A DNA stretch of 64,000 nt from Cantharellus purpuraceus (lineage: Eukaryota > Basidiomycota > Agaricomycetes > Cantharellales > Hydnaceae): positions 930,001 through 994,000 of the forward strand of contig JALBUN010000023.1 of assembly GCA_025174535.1 (NCBI GenBank), written 5' to 3'. Made by a program: the position numbers and the translations under genes. The notes beneath the pieces are model-generated. The model worked only from the letters and a program-made list of their open reading frames with translations, did not search any database and was not told the origin of the DNA. Position 1 is the stretch's first letter; the number at the start of each line of letters is the position of its first letter. Of the stretch, positions 42,488 to 54,998 are shown in pieces.

Positions 42488-44373
42488 ATGGTGGCTTGTC
42501 CCAAATGCTGCCAGTACAGGAATCCTCCACTCGATTCAGAGGGAAGAGATGATCCAACTGAGGGGGTGGACGATGCCCAGAATGAGGGGGTGGAACAGGC
42601 TGAATCTGCCATACCATCTGTCCAACATCCACTTCAGGAACTTGTCAACCTCAGCAATGCTCCTGACCTCCCTGAACCATCCACTTATCAGGAAGCCATG
42701 TCTAGAGTTGATGCACCATGGTGGAGAGAGTCCTGCAATGATGAATATCAGTCGCTCATGGACAACAATGTTTGGACGGTGGTGGACCTCCCTGCAGGGA
42801 AGAAGGCCGTGGGATCCAAATGGGTATTCAGACTTAAGAAGCACCCTGATGGATCCATTGAGCGCTTCAGATCTAGAGTGGTTGCAAAAGGATACACGCA
42901 GAAGGCAGGGATTGACTTCACGGAAACATTTGCCCCTGTTGTGAGATTCAACACGCTCAGAGTGCTCCTGGCCATCACTGCCCTTGAGGATCTGGAATTG
43001 GACCAAGTCAACTTCAAATCTGCCTATTTGAATGGTGATATTGAAGAAGAGGTCTACATGGAACTTCCAGAAGGGTACAAGCAGGGAGACAAGGTCGGGA
43101 GACTGAACAAGGCCATCTACAGAACCAGGCAAGGAGGAAACAGGTGGCATGCCAAACTGGATGACGCTTTCCATCACATGGGATTCACCAGATCCAAAGT
43201 GGACAGCTGCCTTTACCTCTACATCCAAGGACCCATCAAAGTCTACATCCCCATCTACGTTGACGATCAGCTCATGGCATGCAACAGTTGCACCCATCTT
43301 GACAAAGTAAAGCTTGAGCTGTTGCAACACTTCAAAATGAAGGACATGGGACCTGCCAGGTACATTGTTGGTCTGGAAATCCACAGGGACAGGAGAAAGA
43401 GGACGTTGCACCTTAACCAGCACAAGTATGCACTGGATGTTTTGAAGCGGTTTAACATGGAGAATTGCAAGCCAGTGTCTACCCCTCTTGATCCAGGCTG
43501 TCATCTCTCCAAGGATCTCTGTCCACAGTCAAAGGAGGATGTTGAGGCCATGAGAGGTGTTCTGTACCTTGCCGCTGTTGGGAGCCTGAATTACCTTGCG
43601 ATTGGAACCAGACCGGACATTGCACATGCAGTTGGTGAACTTTGCCAATTCAACTCAAATCCTGGTTTAGGTCATTGGAAGGCGGTGGAGCACATGCTCA
43701 AATATCTCAAGGGGACTACCGAACTGGGATTGACGTATGGACCTCCAGACCCTGGCTCCCAAGCGATGCTCCAGGCCTACTGTGATGCCAACTATGCAGG
43801 GGATGAGGATAGGAGACGGTCAATGACTGGATATGCGTTCTTCATTGGTGGAGCAGCAGTCAGTTGGAGCAGCAAACGACAACCAACAGTGGCAACATCC
43901 TCATCTGATGCTGAATACATGTCAGCCAACTTTGCGGGACGTGAAGCCATGTGGTTGAAACAGTTGCTGACTGAACTTGGCTACCATCTTCCTCCAGTTA
44001 CGCTTTATTGCGACAGCCAACATCCTCATCTGATGCTGAATACATGTCAGCCAACTTTGCAGGACATGAAGCCATGTGGTTGAAACAGTTGCTGACTGAA
44101 CTTGGCTACCATCTTCCTCCAGTTACGCTTTATTGCGACAGCCAACCTGCCATTGCCGTATCCAAGAACCCTGAACATCACTCCAGGATGAAGCACATTG
44201 ATGTCATGTATCACTGGTTGAGGGAAAAGGTGGAAAGGAGATTGCTGAAACTACAGTTTGTGCCGACACATGAGATGGTAGCTGATGTGCTAACCAAGAG
44301 TCTGGTGCGTGCTAAGCATGTGAAGTTCAGAGATGGATTGGGTATTTGGAGCATTGAAGGGATGCTTGATTGA
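42488..44373 (+). pseudogene. Cop-1a reverse transcriptase and RNase H
   Basis: The ORF 42,488-44,083 (531 aa) holds the copia RT: KWVFRLKKHPDGSIERFRSR, VVAKGYTQKAGIDFTETFAP, YLNGDIEEEVYMELPEGY, IPIYVDDQLMA (YVDD at 43,256-43,267) and HIRYLKG-like MLKYLKGT. RNase H follows with YCDANYAGDEDRR, SWSSKRQPTVATSSSDAEY. A 125-bp tandem duplication (43,896-44,020, repeated to 44,145) shifts the frame. The true C-terminus is read in 44,008-44,373 (KNPEHHSRMKHIDVMYHWLR, MVADVLTKSL). The long open RT suggests recent insertion. Confidence 0.9.
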
Positions 44374-44380
44374 GGGGGTG

Positions 44381-44534
44381 TGTTGGAATGCACTGAAGGT
44401 CCCTGGAAAGTTTGGTATGATATGGACTATTCTGTGAGAAGATATGAGTGTTTTATGTGTTACAATTTCGCTTTTTTGCTGAGTTTGTATTTTGGCTTAT
44501 CTAATAACATACAACTTCACTTTTGAGCTCTACA
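44381..44534 (+). repeat. Cop-1a 3' LTR
   Basis: 154 bp from TGTTGGAATGC to GAGCTCTACA, preceded by a short purine tract TTGAGGGGG. It is the same length as both Cop-1b LTRs. Confidence 0.92.
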
Positions 44535-44569
44535 CACTTATGGTAGACAGAACTTAGTAACTACCACAG
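44535..44569 (+). repeat. LTR-D fragment
   Basis: ACTTATGGTAGACAGAACTT and the following bases match the middle of LTR-D (3,193-3,229). It shows that Cop-1a is followed by a Gyp-2 LTR piece. Confidence 0.6.
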
Positions 44570-46361
44570 GACCTGCTGCCTGCATGAGCAATGACCTCAT
44601 AGGGACCTAAGTATTTCTTGGAGAGTTTCTTTGATGGATGGGTGGTCTGGAAGTGTTCGGCCTTGACAAATACTTTATCTCTGATTTGCAGGTCCAGAGC
44701 AGGGATGCAGTGTCAGTCCACCAAGACTTGGTATTGTTCCTGGGCCTCAGAGATTGTTTCTCAGAGATATTGGCATAGTTGGTTGAGGTCAGTTACAAAT
44801 TGGCAGGCTTTGGTGGAGGTGAGTTCCTTCTCCAGGTGGACGGAGATGTTCGGATGGTAACCTTTATTAGCAAAGAATGGAGAAATGCCGGTAGTCATGT
44901 TTGGGGTGTTGTTGTAGGCAAACTCTGCTATTGGAAGTAGATCAGCCCAGTTGTCTTGTTGATGATAGTTACAATAGACTTGGAGATATTGTTCCAGGGA
45001 CTAATTCATTTGTTCTGTTTGTCCATCTCCTTCAGGATGGTATCCAGAGGTGAAATGAAGCTTCATGTCAAGGGCCTTTCCTAATGTGCAGAAGAAGGAG
45101 GACACAAACTCCAAGCCCTGATCAGATGTGACATGGATGGGACTGCATGTTTAGAGAATATGTGGAGAACAAACAACTTAGCTAGTAAGGTGGAGGTGAT
45201 GGTGTCATGTGTCAGAATGAATAGTGACTGTTTAGTGAACCTGTCAACAATCACAAGTATGGTGTCATATCCAAGCGATGGGGGGAGCTTCTCTATGAAA
45301 TCCATGGAGATGGAGTTCCATGGTTGCTCCAGAAGTTGCTTAAGTGTTCCATAGGGTTTGTGCCTTTGCAATTTTGAGCGCATACATGTGGTACAAGAGT
45401 TACAGTAGTGTTGAATATACTCTCACATTTTTGGCCATACATAGTCCCATTGGATTAACCCTTGTGTGCAGTTTTGCCCAAAATGGCTGGAAATTGGGTG
45501 ATCATGATAATACTGCAAAACTTAGAGTCAGAGTCTGTTGGCATTGGGGATGTATATCCAATCATTGTGTCATAGGTGTCCTTCAGGGTCAAGTGACCAC
45601 TTTGGATTGGAAGTGTCTGTTTAACTGCAACAGGATTGGATCAGAGCAATAAGCGGATGTTGGAGCAGAGTTGGTCAATGTCCATAATGGTGACAGCTTG
45701 GAGGGTGGGAGTCATGAGGGTGGATGCTCGTAGGGACAATGCCAGCTGCTTGTTGGTGAACACAGAATGAAAGTTGTGTGGGTTTACAGTGGCATAGTTG
45801 CTACTCCCCTCTTTAGGGTAGACATCCCAGCATCTAGTTAATGCGTCAGGTTTTGCTCTGAGTCAACCAGGGCAGAAATGGATAATGAGATTGATCTGAG
45901 ACAGGTATTTGGACCATCAGACTTGTCTCCAGGTGAGTAGTTTCATTGTGGAGAAGTATTCCAGGTTCTTGTGGTCTGTTATGACATCTACTGGATCAGA
46001 GGGGCCTTTGAGGTAGTGTCTCCATATCTGGAAAGCTTCATATATGGCCAGGAGCTCTTTGTCATGGACATCATAGTTCAGTTCAGGGGGCGTAAATGTA
46101 TGCAAGTGAAAAGTGATTGGATGGACAAGATTGCAGCAAGTGCATAATCAGAGGCATCGGTTCCTAATAGGATAGGAACATCTGGAACCCAATGAGTCAG
46201 TATCAGAGCAGTGGTAAAGGCCTTCTTCAAGGTCTCAAAGCTCTGTCTACATTCATCAGTGAAATTCCATTGGATACCCTTCCTAGTAAGCTGAGTGAGT
46301 GGAACAGTAATATCAGAGTAGCTGTAGATAAAGCGGCAGTAGAAGTTGGTGAACCCTAGGA
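44570..46361 (-). pseudogene. pol: Gyp-1 pol fragment: RT end, RNase H, integrase
   Basis: In sense order, the RT end lies at about 46,360, followed by RNase H (46,105-45,917: NYDVHDKELLAIYEAFQIWR), the integrase core (45,383-45,081: WNSISMDFIEKLPPSLGYDT) and the integrase C-terminal part to 44,570 (near VIAHAGSRS). Both ends are cut, by LTR-D on the left and by the AT-rich repeat on the right. Many stops are present. Confidence 0.8.
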
Positions 46362-46621
46362 CACTTGTTCAGAAATACATCAAATATGTATATACAACCC
46401 ATTTCCTCAAATTTTACATAATATACTTATATTAAAACATATTTTGATATTTCATACATGATTCTCAAAAATAATTCTTTTTTTTTTCATTTACTGGTGG
46501 CAACTGCTTCAAGGGAATATTCTACTCCTGCTACACTTAACTTCTTTCACTCATTCTTTCTTATACTATACTGGTCAAATAATCTAATATACCTTGAATC
46601 CTCATCTGGTATTTGTATATC
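46362..46621. repeat. AT-rich repeat and non-coding sequence
   Basis: 46,362-46,470 is the reverse complement of the window start (42-138). The rest (to 46,621) is AT-rich with a T-run at 46,479 and no gene. Confidence 0.6.
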
Positions 46622-48013
46622 TGTTTTGGAACCTGCAAAATTATGGTGTTAGGGCAAACTCTAAATCACCATAATTCTGTGAATGAACAGCTGAGAAGAA
46701 TATCAAACCCTGCTGCAGCACAACTCCAGAAACAATTTAACATTTGTACTTTGGTTACAATCCTTTGTATTGGTCAATGCAGACTATATGCAGAAAAGTA
46801 ATACATTTCTTAGCAGCAAGAAATGAATAAGACTTCCAGAGTCTAGAGTTCACAGATGCTTAGGGGTCCAGATATTCCAAAATGAGGGGAATGCACTTAG
46901 AGGCTAAAGGAAGTAGGTGGATGAATCCAACTGTCCAACCAGTGGCACTCTGAAGTGGGTAACAGCAATGTGCACACAAGTTCAAGCTTCTAATACTCTG
47001 CAAAGGCAGTACACACTAGTAACTCAAACAAGAGCACTAATGGCAGGACCATTGACAGACAATCTCACCCTGTAGATTTGTAGTCACATGAGGCAGATAT
47101 TACACTCACACCCAAAGCAGGAATATCACTACTTTGAGTGCAATCAAGTACAGTTACACAACTCTAAAAGATCCTTGAACTGGTAATCAACAGTTACTGA
47201 GATATAGAGGATGACACTGTATGTCACTCTAGTCACACTGGTGTGCAGAAGATGGGTAGAAGTGGTAGAATATGTTGTTATTTCAGAGGCAGAATGACCT
47301 CCTTATATATTGTATTTATAGGGGCTGACTGATGCTTCTGGAATATTCTACCTATTAATAGATGGAAACTACTGGAAGGTAGTGGAAGGTGGAAGAAAGG
47401 GGTAGAATATTCCAAGCCAATCACAGGTTCTGATGACTGCACTAACACTGATCAGAAGCTGAATAATGGTTCTGGAAAGTTCTATCCAATAATAGAAGGA
47501 AACAGCTAGAATGTTATGGAAAGGGGTAGAATATTCCAAGGCAATCACCTGATCTGATCCCTGAATTAGGCACTGATCAGGCAAAAAGGAGGGTATCCAC
47601 CCTGTTTTCTGCACTGGGTTGCACAGCCATGTATAGCCACATCTCAGGTCATGATCTCCATGGAAAATTGTGCCCTGAGAGACTGTGGTTGTCAAGTTAC
47701 AGAATATTTATTGATCAGAGACATCTGAGCTTGAATTCAGGCCAAATGCCTGGTCCAAAGGTGGAGAGCTGGCTGTGCAAAGGTTTGTGGGTACCTATGG
47801 GTCCACAACTGTAGCACAGCAGAAATAAATCATTCTGGGCTGAGTTCTGCATGGAATATTCCTGAAAAAATATGGAAAAATAGAGAATATTTGAATAAGT
47901 CCATTCCAGGTACAAGCACCAAATATATGCTGATATTTAGGAATGGAAAAGCAAAGTATAGCACATTGGTGCTGCATAAATAGGATTTGATAGGGAAAAG
48001 GTGGTTCCCATAC
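46622..48013 (-). repeat. LTR-C inserted in Gyp-2 integrase
   Basis: A 1,392-bp LTR-C in reverse (TGTTTTGGAACCTGC to GTTCCCATACA). The right flank is Gyp-2 integrase; the left flank is unrelated, so no target duplication is left. Confidence 0.88.
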
Positions 48014-49158
48014 ACCCATAGTTAAACTCAAATAGAGGAAACCCCATTGTTGAGCTTATGTTGGAGTTTAGCATGAACTCCATCATTGGACACTTGTGTG
48101 CCCAATCTTTCTGATCACTTTGTACAACTGTACAAAGTATTTGGCCAATGGAATGATTTGCTCATTCTGTTGCTCTATCCATTTGTGGATGGAATACTGT
48201 GGACATGAGGAGTTTCACTCCCATTATCCGCTGTAGTTCATGCCAAAAGATAGATGTGAATTTTGAATCTCAATCAGACACAATCAAGTCTGGTACACCA
48301 TGAAGGTGTACAACTTCTTTAAGGAATAGCCATGCTACTCCTTTTGCTGTTACACACATATCCGTAGGTATTATATGTACCTGTGACATGAAGCAATCTA
48401 TGACTACCAGTAGGTAGTCATAGTCATTTGATTTTGGTAATGGACCATAAAGTCCATACCTATTGATTGCCAGGGTCATTCCAGTACTGGCAAGCTATGA
48501 AGAAGCCCTATGGGTTTCTTTATACTGTCTTTATTCATTTGGCACTTTGTGCATGAAGTGCAGAATGATTTGACATCGGTGGTCATGCCTGGCCACCAGT
48601 ATGACCATCAAATGTAATTTGTGGTCTTTAGTTGACCAAAATGGCCAACTACTTGGTGCACATGGTCAATTATTATCTTGACCAGCCTCCTCCCCTTCAG
48701 AAATGCTGAGTGGGGTATACAGACAACATCACATCTGTATATATTTTTGGTCCATATTAGACCATCATGCATGCCAAACCATGTGTGCTCTTTAGGTGCT
48801 TTCAGCCCCTTAGAAAGGACAGTATCCTTTCTATATGTACCTTGTACAATCTGCATGAGGTTGATCCCATGCTCAATGTGGGATCACAATGGTGTTCCAT
48901 CATCATCTGATGACATCACTCCAATGTCCTCTATTTCTCTAGAGGACTTAGAATCATCGTTCAATGATTCTGTTTGAACATTGAGTGCTTCAGCTTCCAG
49001 CACTCTGTTTTCTTTTTTCTCAAGCAGTCACCTGAAGGTGACTGCTGCTGTCCTGATCTCAATGAACTGTTCCGTAGGGAGCAGTTCTCCTTCAGGGTCA
49101 AGATGTACATCTGCGCTCATGTAGATGTAGTTGGGATGACTCTCTGTTGGGGGGTCAT
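48014..49158 (-). pseudogene. pol: Gyp-2 pol fragment: integrase
   Basis: In sense order an acidic stretch (NDDSKSSREIEDIGV) is followed by GMHDGLIWTKNIYRCDVVCI and the zinc module HQVVGHFGQLKT ... CTSCTKCQMNK. The core follows (DYDYLLVVIDCFMSQVHIIP, HLHGVPDLIVSD), then HKCPMMEFMLNSNISSTMGF. Stops are present (for example after KTTNYI). It matches the plus-strand copy at 59,302. It is truncated by LTR-C and LTR-A. Confidence 0.8.
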
Positions 49159-49680
49159 GTTATGACTATATTCATTAACGCCCAGATCCCCATCCGATCC
49201 ACTCAGATCCCCACGCATATGAAATCTATACTCCATTTGGAAACCATCTCCATTTACCTGTCTGATTGTCACTACCAATTCTGCCCATCTGTCTCTGGTT
49301 CCGATTGATGCATCAGCATCACCATAGGAACCTGGACATCCATCCCCATTGGACTTGGACATACTCAAGTAAGGCCGTCGGCCTCAGAGACCCATCACCA
49401 GAGTAATTATTATTAGATTTCAAATATGTATTTAAGTTGCCCGACTGGGGACTTCATTCCCCAGTTCGAATATTGAATCACACCTAGTTCCTAAGTCCAA
49501 TCCTAACTCTAAGTCATACTCCATCTCTGAAACCTCAGACACCAACCAGTATTAGTGAGGGTGCAGCACATAAGCTGAAGCCAAGGCTGTTCTGACCCCA
49601 CGATGTACCCGACTCCTTCTCCTTCTCTGACCCAACCTCTGACCAAACCTCTGACCCCAAATTGGACCAAGTGCATAATA
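49159..49680 (+). repeat. LTR-A, 5' LTR of a Gyp-1 stub
   Basis: 522 bp (TGTTATGACTATATTC to GTGCATAATA; the final base pattern is altered from AACA), followed directly by the gag leader. Confidence 0.85.
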
Positions 49681-50025
49681 GTATATTCAAACTGCCATAC
49701 TCACTCCTACCAATGCCACGATCCACCGCCAATTCTGAACGTGCACAAACCGTCGAGGTGCCCACTCCCAGCATTGACACCATCCCTGAGGTCATTGAAG
49801 AACCGATGGACCACATAGAGGCCGTCAATGAAGAGGACGACACTCCGCCCTCTCCAAATCTGGTGCAAGCCATCTCCCTGCTTGCCAGCAGCATCCGTAC
49901 CCCACAAGCCCCTAAGTCCTGGACCAAGGTCTGAGAAGCCGACCCATTTGATGGCTCCGATCCGTGAAAGCTCCAGCTGTTGTTGGTGCAATGCCGGTTG
50001 AATTTCCACGACCACCCCGACGTGT
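49681..50025 (+). pseudogene. gag: Gyp-1 gag stub
   Basis: The ORF from 49,716 keeps the ancestral start MPRSTANSERAQTVEVPTPS, with CGA where other copies have TGA. It ends in a stop at 49,932, and gag-like sequence continues to about 50,025, where it meets minus-strand integrase of another copy. This is an inverted junction. Confidence 0.8.
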
Positions 50026-53000
50026 TCGGCATCGGAGATGGTCTTTTGGAGATGCTGGTGGAGTTCATGGAGATCCACAGCAAAGTCTCAAGCTCTTGAA
50101 GAAGTGAGGTCTCGTTCTGGATGTACAGAGATGTTTGGGTGGTAACCCTTGTTGGCAAAGAATGGAGATAAGCCAGTAGTGGTGTTTGGAGCATTATTAT
50201 ACGCAAATTCTGTGAGTGGGAGTAAGTCGGACCAGTTGTCCTGTTGGTAGTTGCAATAGACTTGGAGGTACTGTTCCAAAGTCTGGTTCATTTGTTCGGT
50301 TTGTCCATCGGCTTCCGGATGGTATCCGGAGGTGAAGTGGAGTTTGATGTCCAAGGCCTTTTCAAGGGTTCAGAAGAAAGAGGACACGAACTCCGTACCT
50401 CGGTCGGAGGTAATGTGTGATGGAACTCCATGCTTGGAGAAGACATGGAGCATGAATAATTTTGCAAGCATAGGAGCTGTGATGGTGTCGACTGTAGGAA
50501 TGAAAATGGACTGCTTGGTGAGGCAATCCACAATAACTAGGATGGTGTTGTAACCGGAGGAAGCTGGAAGCTTCTCGATGAAGTCCATGGATATGGAGTT
50601 CCATGGCCTCTCCAGAACGGGGAGTTGCTTGAGTAGTCCATAAGGACGATGTCTCTGTGACTTTGAGCACATACAAGTGGTACATGATTTGATGTAGGAC
50701 TTAATGGAACCACAGAGTTCGGGCCAGACGTAGTCTCACCTGATTAGGTCTATAGTTTGGTTTCGTCCAAAATGACCCGAGATTGGATGGTCATGTTTAT
50801 TCTGGAGTATGCAGAGTCGGAGATTGTTCACATCAGGAATGTAGATGCGGTTGTCTAGACGGAGTAAGCCTTCCGAGTCAATGGACCAGCGATTGGTTGG
50901 TTTATTGAGATGATTGGAGATGGCTGGATCTGATCGGAGTGCAGATCAGATATTGGAGTGGAGTGTGTCAACATCCATAGTGATGGCTGCTCATAGGACT
51001 GGAGAGTAGAATGTCATAGCTTGGAGGGATGCCGTTAACTGTTCATTAGTGAACACAGGCCTAAAATTATGCAGATTTACTGCTGCATAATTATTTCCTC
51101 CCTCTTTAGGATAGACGTCCCATCGTCTAGTTAACAAGTCTGGTTTTGTACCGAGTTTGCCAGGATGGAATTGGATTACCAGATTGAACTGGGACAGGAA
51201 TTCGGACCAGCGGGCTTGCCGCCGTGTAAGGAGTTTGGTAGTTGAAAAGTATTTGAGGTTCTTGTGGTCTGTGATGACATCAACCGGAGTTGGGGATCCT
51301 TCAAGGTAATGTCACCAGGACTTGAAAGCTTCAAAGATTGCAAGTAGTTCTTTATCATGGACATCGTAGTTGAGTTCCGCTGGAGTGAAAGTCTGGGAGT
51401 GGAAAGCTATTGGGTGGACCTCATTATCTGTTGGAGAGATGGTTGATAGGATGGCCACTAGTGCGTAGTCGGAGGCATCGGTTTCTACAATGATCGGGGA
51501 TCCAGGGTTCCATTGGGATAAGACCGGAGCTGTGATGAAAGCTCTCTTTAACATTTCAAAGGATGTCCAACAGGAGTCCAAGAATCCCATGGAGTTCCTT
51601 TACGAGTTAAATGAGTCAGTGGAACTGTGAGATCGGAGTAATTGAATATGAAACGCCTATAGAAATTGGCAAATCCTAAGAAGGATTGCACGTCCTTGAC
51701 TTTGCGAGGTTCTGGCCAATCCTGTATTACCTGGACTTTGCTGGAGTCCATAGTAAGTCCGTTTGGAGACAATATATATCCGAGGTACTCAACCGTGCTC
51801 TCGTGGAAAGAACATTTGTCGGCTTGAGCATACAGCTTGTGCTTCCAGAGTCAGAGAAGGACTTCACGGACATGGTTGCTGTGTTCGTCAGAGTTGTCGG
51901 AGTATATCAGGATATCGTCCAAGTACACGAGGACGCATATATCCAGGAGGTTGGAGAAGATGTTGTTCATAAGACACTGGAATGCTGCCGGAGCATTGGT
52001 AAGTCCAAAGGGCATAACACACCACTCGAACGAGCCGTAGCAAGTGCGAAACATGGTCTTCCATTCATCACCTTCATGAATCTGGACAAGGTGGTAAGCA
52101 TGCCGGAGATCGATTTTGGTGAAGAATCAAGCCTTTCAAGGACTGTCGAGCAAATCGGAGATGCAAGGAAGTGGATAACAGTCTTTTTTGGTGATTTTAT
52201 TGAGACCCCTGAAATCGACGCAAAGTCGGAGGGATCCATCTTTTTTCCAAATGAAAAGGACTGGAGCACCGCCTGGAGATTGGGTCAGCCGGATGAAACC
52301 ATAAGATAGGTGCTCATCAATGAATTCTCAAAGAGCCTGGAGTTCGCTCTGGGACAAGGAGTAGATCAGACCGAAAGGAGATGTTCCATCTTCCATTTCA
52401 ATCTTCAAATCGTACGGCTTGTGAGCGGGTAGTGTGTCGGCACGGGTTTTGCTAAAGATGTCCGTGAATTCATGATATTCGGTTGGAACATTTTTCATGT
52501 CGACTGGAGGGTCCTCAGAGTTCTTTGGAACTGTTGAGGAGATGAACAACTTGAATGTTTGCGTGTCGGCTCGGGAAGAGTCACGGGCGAAGGCTGCCGC
52601 ATTGATGAAAGCTATTTTTGGAGCAACAGGCGGAGACAGAGTTATGGAGTTGAGTGGAGCTGATGCTACCGGCTCAGGTGGCGCCAAGGATTTAGTCTCT
52701 ATCGGAATGAGATACTGCCCAATACCCAGTCAATCAACAGATTGTAGCAGGTGAGCCAGTTGCCAAGCAACTAACATCCAATGGAGTTACATAGAAAGTA
52801 ATGGAGTGGGTTTCTCCCGTAGGAAGACGGAGTGGCAATTCAATTGTGGAATTGATAACAGAGTTAGAGGATCCGTCAAAAAGCCGTAATGGAATCGGAG
52901 TGATGTCTTTAGACCGGAGATGATGTCCGGAGACAAACAAAGTGTTGAGGAAACAGTGAGTGGAACCGGAGTCCACTAAGGTTGGGATCAGAGTTAAGGG

Positions 53001-54070
53001 AATGAGATCGGAGGTAAGTCAGAGTGTCAAGGAGTTAGGATCAGAAAGAGCGGATGCGTTGAGACGTAGCTCCACGAAAACACCAATGAGTTCAACGCAA
53101 CCCTTGTTCGGTGTTGGAGGGTTGCTTATTATTTTTTTGGCTCCGTAGCCTTGGCTTTGGAGCTCTTGTCGGACTTGTTGTCCGTCGAGGCAGCACAGGC
53201 TTTCGTGGCTGCAGAGGTGGTCTTCAGAAAATCCTTGGCAACATGACCTATTCGTCCACAGAAGAGGCAGAGATTCTGCTCAATACGACGTTGTCATTCC
53301 TGTAGAGTTAGTTTACTATCTTTACCAAGCTTGGTAGAGAGGTTGGGGGTCTGCTTTGGAGTTCCAGAGGTAGAGGCTGTGGGGGTGGATCTGGGGTTTC
53401 CGGATTTACCGGAGTTGGGCTGCTTCTTGTTGTCGCTGCCCTGGGTGTTAGAAAATGAGGTGGACTTGCCCTTGTCATTGGACTTGTCCTGGTTCTTGCC
53501 CAAGGCGGTCTCACAAGCTACCTTGGAGCATCGTTCCCAGTACCGAGCATGGATGGACTGTGCTAGAGTCCGGAGTTTGGCTAGGGTGACGGGTTTGCCT
53601 ACTCTGGCGACCTTGTCCTTAATCCGGGACGGGAGGCCATTGTATAACTGGCGTCAGAGTGCAGCGTTTCCCCATTGGACACGAGCAGCTAGTCAATTGA
53701 ACTCAACTAGATACTTAGTGATCCTCTGGTTATCACACATTCAGAGATTCTCAAGTTCAGCCTCGGCTTCGGCCTCCGGGTCATGAGGTCCAAAGTTGGT
53801 TTTCAACTTGGACACAAACTCAGAGTAGTCATCTAGCCAAGAGGCTTCAGAATCGGAGGTTAGGGTGGTTCGAACCAGTGGAGTGCAGTTCCCTTCAAAT
53901 AGGATAGAGCATAAGTAACTTTAGCACTATCATCGGAGAATGCATCAGGACGGTCATGGAAATTGAGGGTACATTGTGTGAAGAAAGGCTGGAGTTTGCG
54001 GGAATCGGATCCGTCGAAGGTATCTGGTTCTCAGACCTTGGTCCAAGCAGAAGACTTCTTCAGAGATGAT
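50026..54070 (-). pseudogene. Gyp-1 sister copy: gag, protease, RT, RNase H, integrase (no LTRs)
   Basis: In sense order: Gag (54,070-53,129) with SWLDDYSEFVSKLKTNFGPH and a knuckle CLFCGRIGHVAKDF (last Cys changed). Protease (52,976-52,734) has MDSGSTHCFLN. RT follows (52,687-51,548) with [39 protein letters not shown] and VQSFLGFANFYRRF. RNase H (51,590-51,312) has IVETDASDYALVA, and integrase (50,672-50,030) has WNSISMDFIEKLPASSGYNT, ITSDRGTEFVSSFF and GYHPEADGQTEQMN. It has fewer breaks and more CpG than the other Gyp-1 copies. The 5' end is cut by Cop-1b and the 3' end by the inverted gag stub. Confidence 0.87.
53132..53138 (-). promoter_or_regulatory. Putative -1 frameshift site in the Gyp-1 sister copy
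   Basis: The minus strand reads GAG-CCA-AAA-AAA-TAA-TAA. As in copy 1, seven A's precede the gag stop and pol sequence continues in the -1 frame. Two diverged copies keep it. Confidence 0.65.
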
Positions 54071-54224
54071 TGTTGGAATGCACTGAAGGTCCCTACAAAG
54101 TTTGGTATGGATTGGGTTATTGTGTGAGGAGATATGAGTGTTTTATGTGCTACAATTTCGCTTTTTTGCTGAGTTTGTAGTTTAGCTTATCTAATAACAT
54201 CCAACTTCACTTTTGAGATCTACA
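54071..54224 (+). repeat. Cop-1b 5' LTR
   Basis: 154 bp, TGTTGGAATGC to GAGATCTACA, followed by GGTTATGGGCCCC. Confidence 0.92.
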
Positions 54225-54998
54225 GGTTATGGGCCCCGGCCTCCAGGCCTAAACAGTTGCTCTAACACTCCTATATCATCAAAATCCTCTCAGTTCCATC
54301 CACCTTTTCCAACCCTATCATTTCCTATTAAACAACAACTTCAACCACAACTACACTTCGTTTTTTTTTTACCACACTACATCCTCCCCTTCTCCCTCAG
54401 CTTCTCCCAGCAGTCATCTCTTCAGCTCCCAAAGGGTTTCAGCTTCCAGTGGTGAGAAAGGATCCCTCCTCATTGCCTAGTGTTACAAAGCCACACCCCT
54501 GGCCTTAGTTTGCCGGTTGACTGAGGCCTCTTGTTAACCTTGGGTGCTGGAGTCTGTGGTCTGCAGACTCATAACAGTTCACCTGATTTGCGGCGAGGTT
54601 GTGCCATCTCATTCTGAGTCCTGTTGTCCCTGAAGTTGCTGGAAGGTGATTGGTGCCATTTGGACCATTTTCCCCATTCCTAGGACGACTCAGGACCCCC
54701 CTGGACAACTCAGGATCCCTCTGGACTCCCTAGGACTTTTATCCCACTTGGATTTAGTGCTCTGCACTCATTTTTACTCTCCTGCGCTCCCTGTGCGCAT
54801 ACCACCTCCCACACTTTGTGTCCACAGTCTTTCCGGTGTCTATGACCATCTCACAACTCTGCGAACCTCTCCTATCATCCATTCACTTGCAATTATCAAT
54901 ATCTCCATTTGGACTCTTATACACTCAACCAAACTTCATTCATATCTCACCCAAATCATCTAGTCATACCTATCCCTTGCTCCACACACCTCTACACC
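54225..54998 (+). other. Cop-1b primer-binding site and leader
   Basis: The primer site GGTTATGGGCCCC is at 54,225-54,237. The rest matches the Cop-1a leader with small indels. No supported ORF. Confidence 0.65.

Larger units (their letters stand above)
39495..44534 (+). mobile_element. Cop-1a, copia retrotransposon lacking most of its 5' LTR
   Basis: It carries only the last 11 bp of the 5' LTR (TGAGATCTACA), then a primer-binding site, a leader of about 750 bp, gag-pr-in-rt-rh, and a full 3' LTR (44,381-44,534). No target duplication is visible. Both flanks are other repeats, so the 5' side was probably lost by recombination with LTR-A. Confidence 0.9.

Noticed and set aside
42536..43504. 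A 322-codon minus-strand ORF opposite Cop-1a RT
   Set aside because: A mirror of the conserved RT frame. The Cop-1b equivalent differs in sequence as expected for a shadow.
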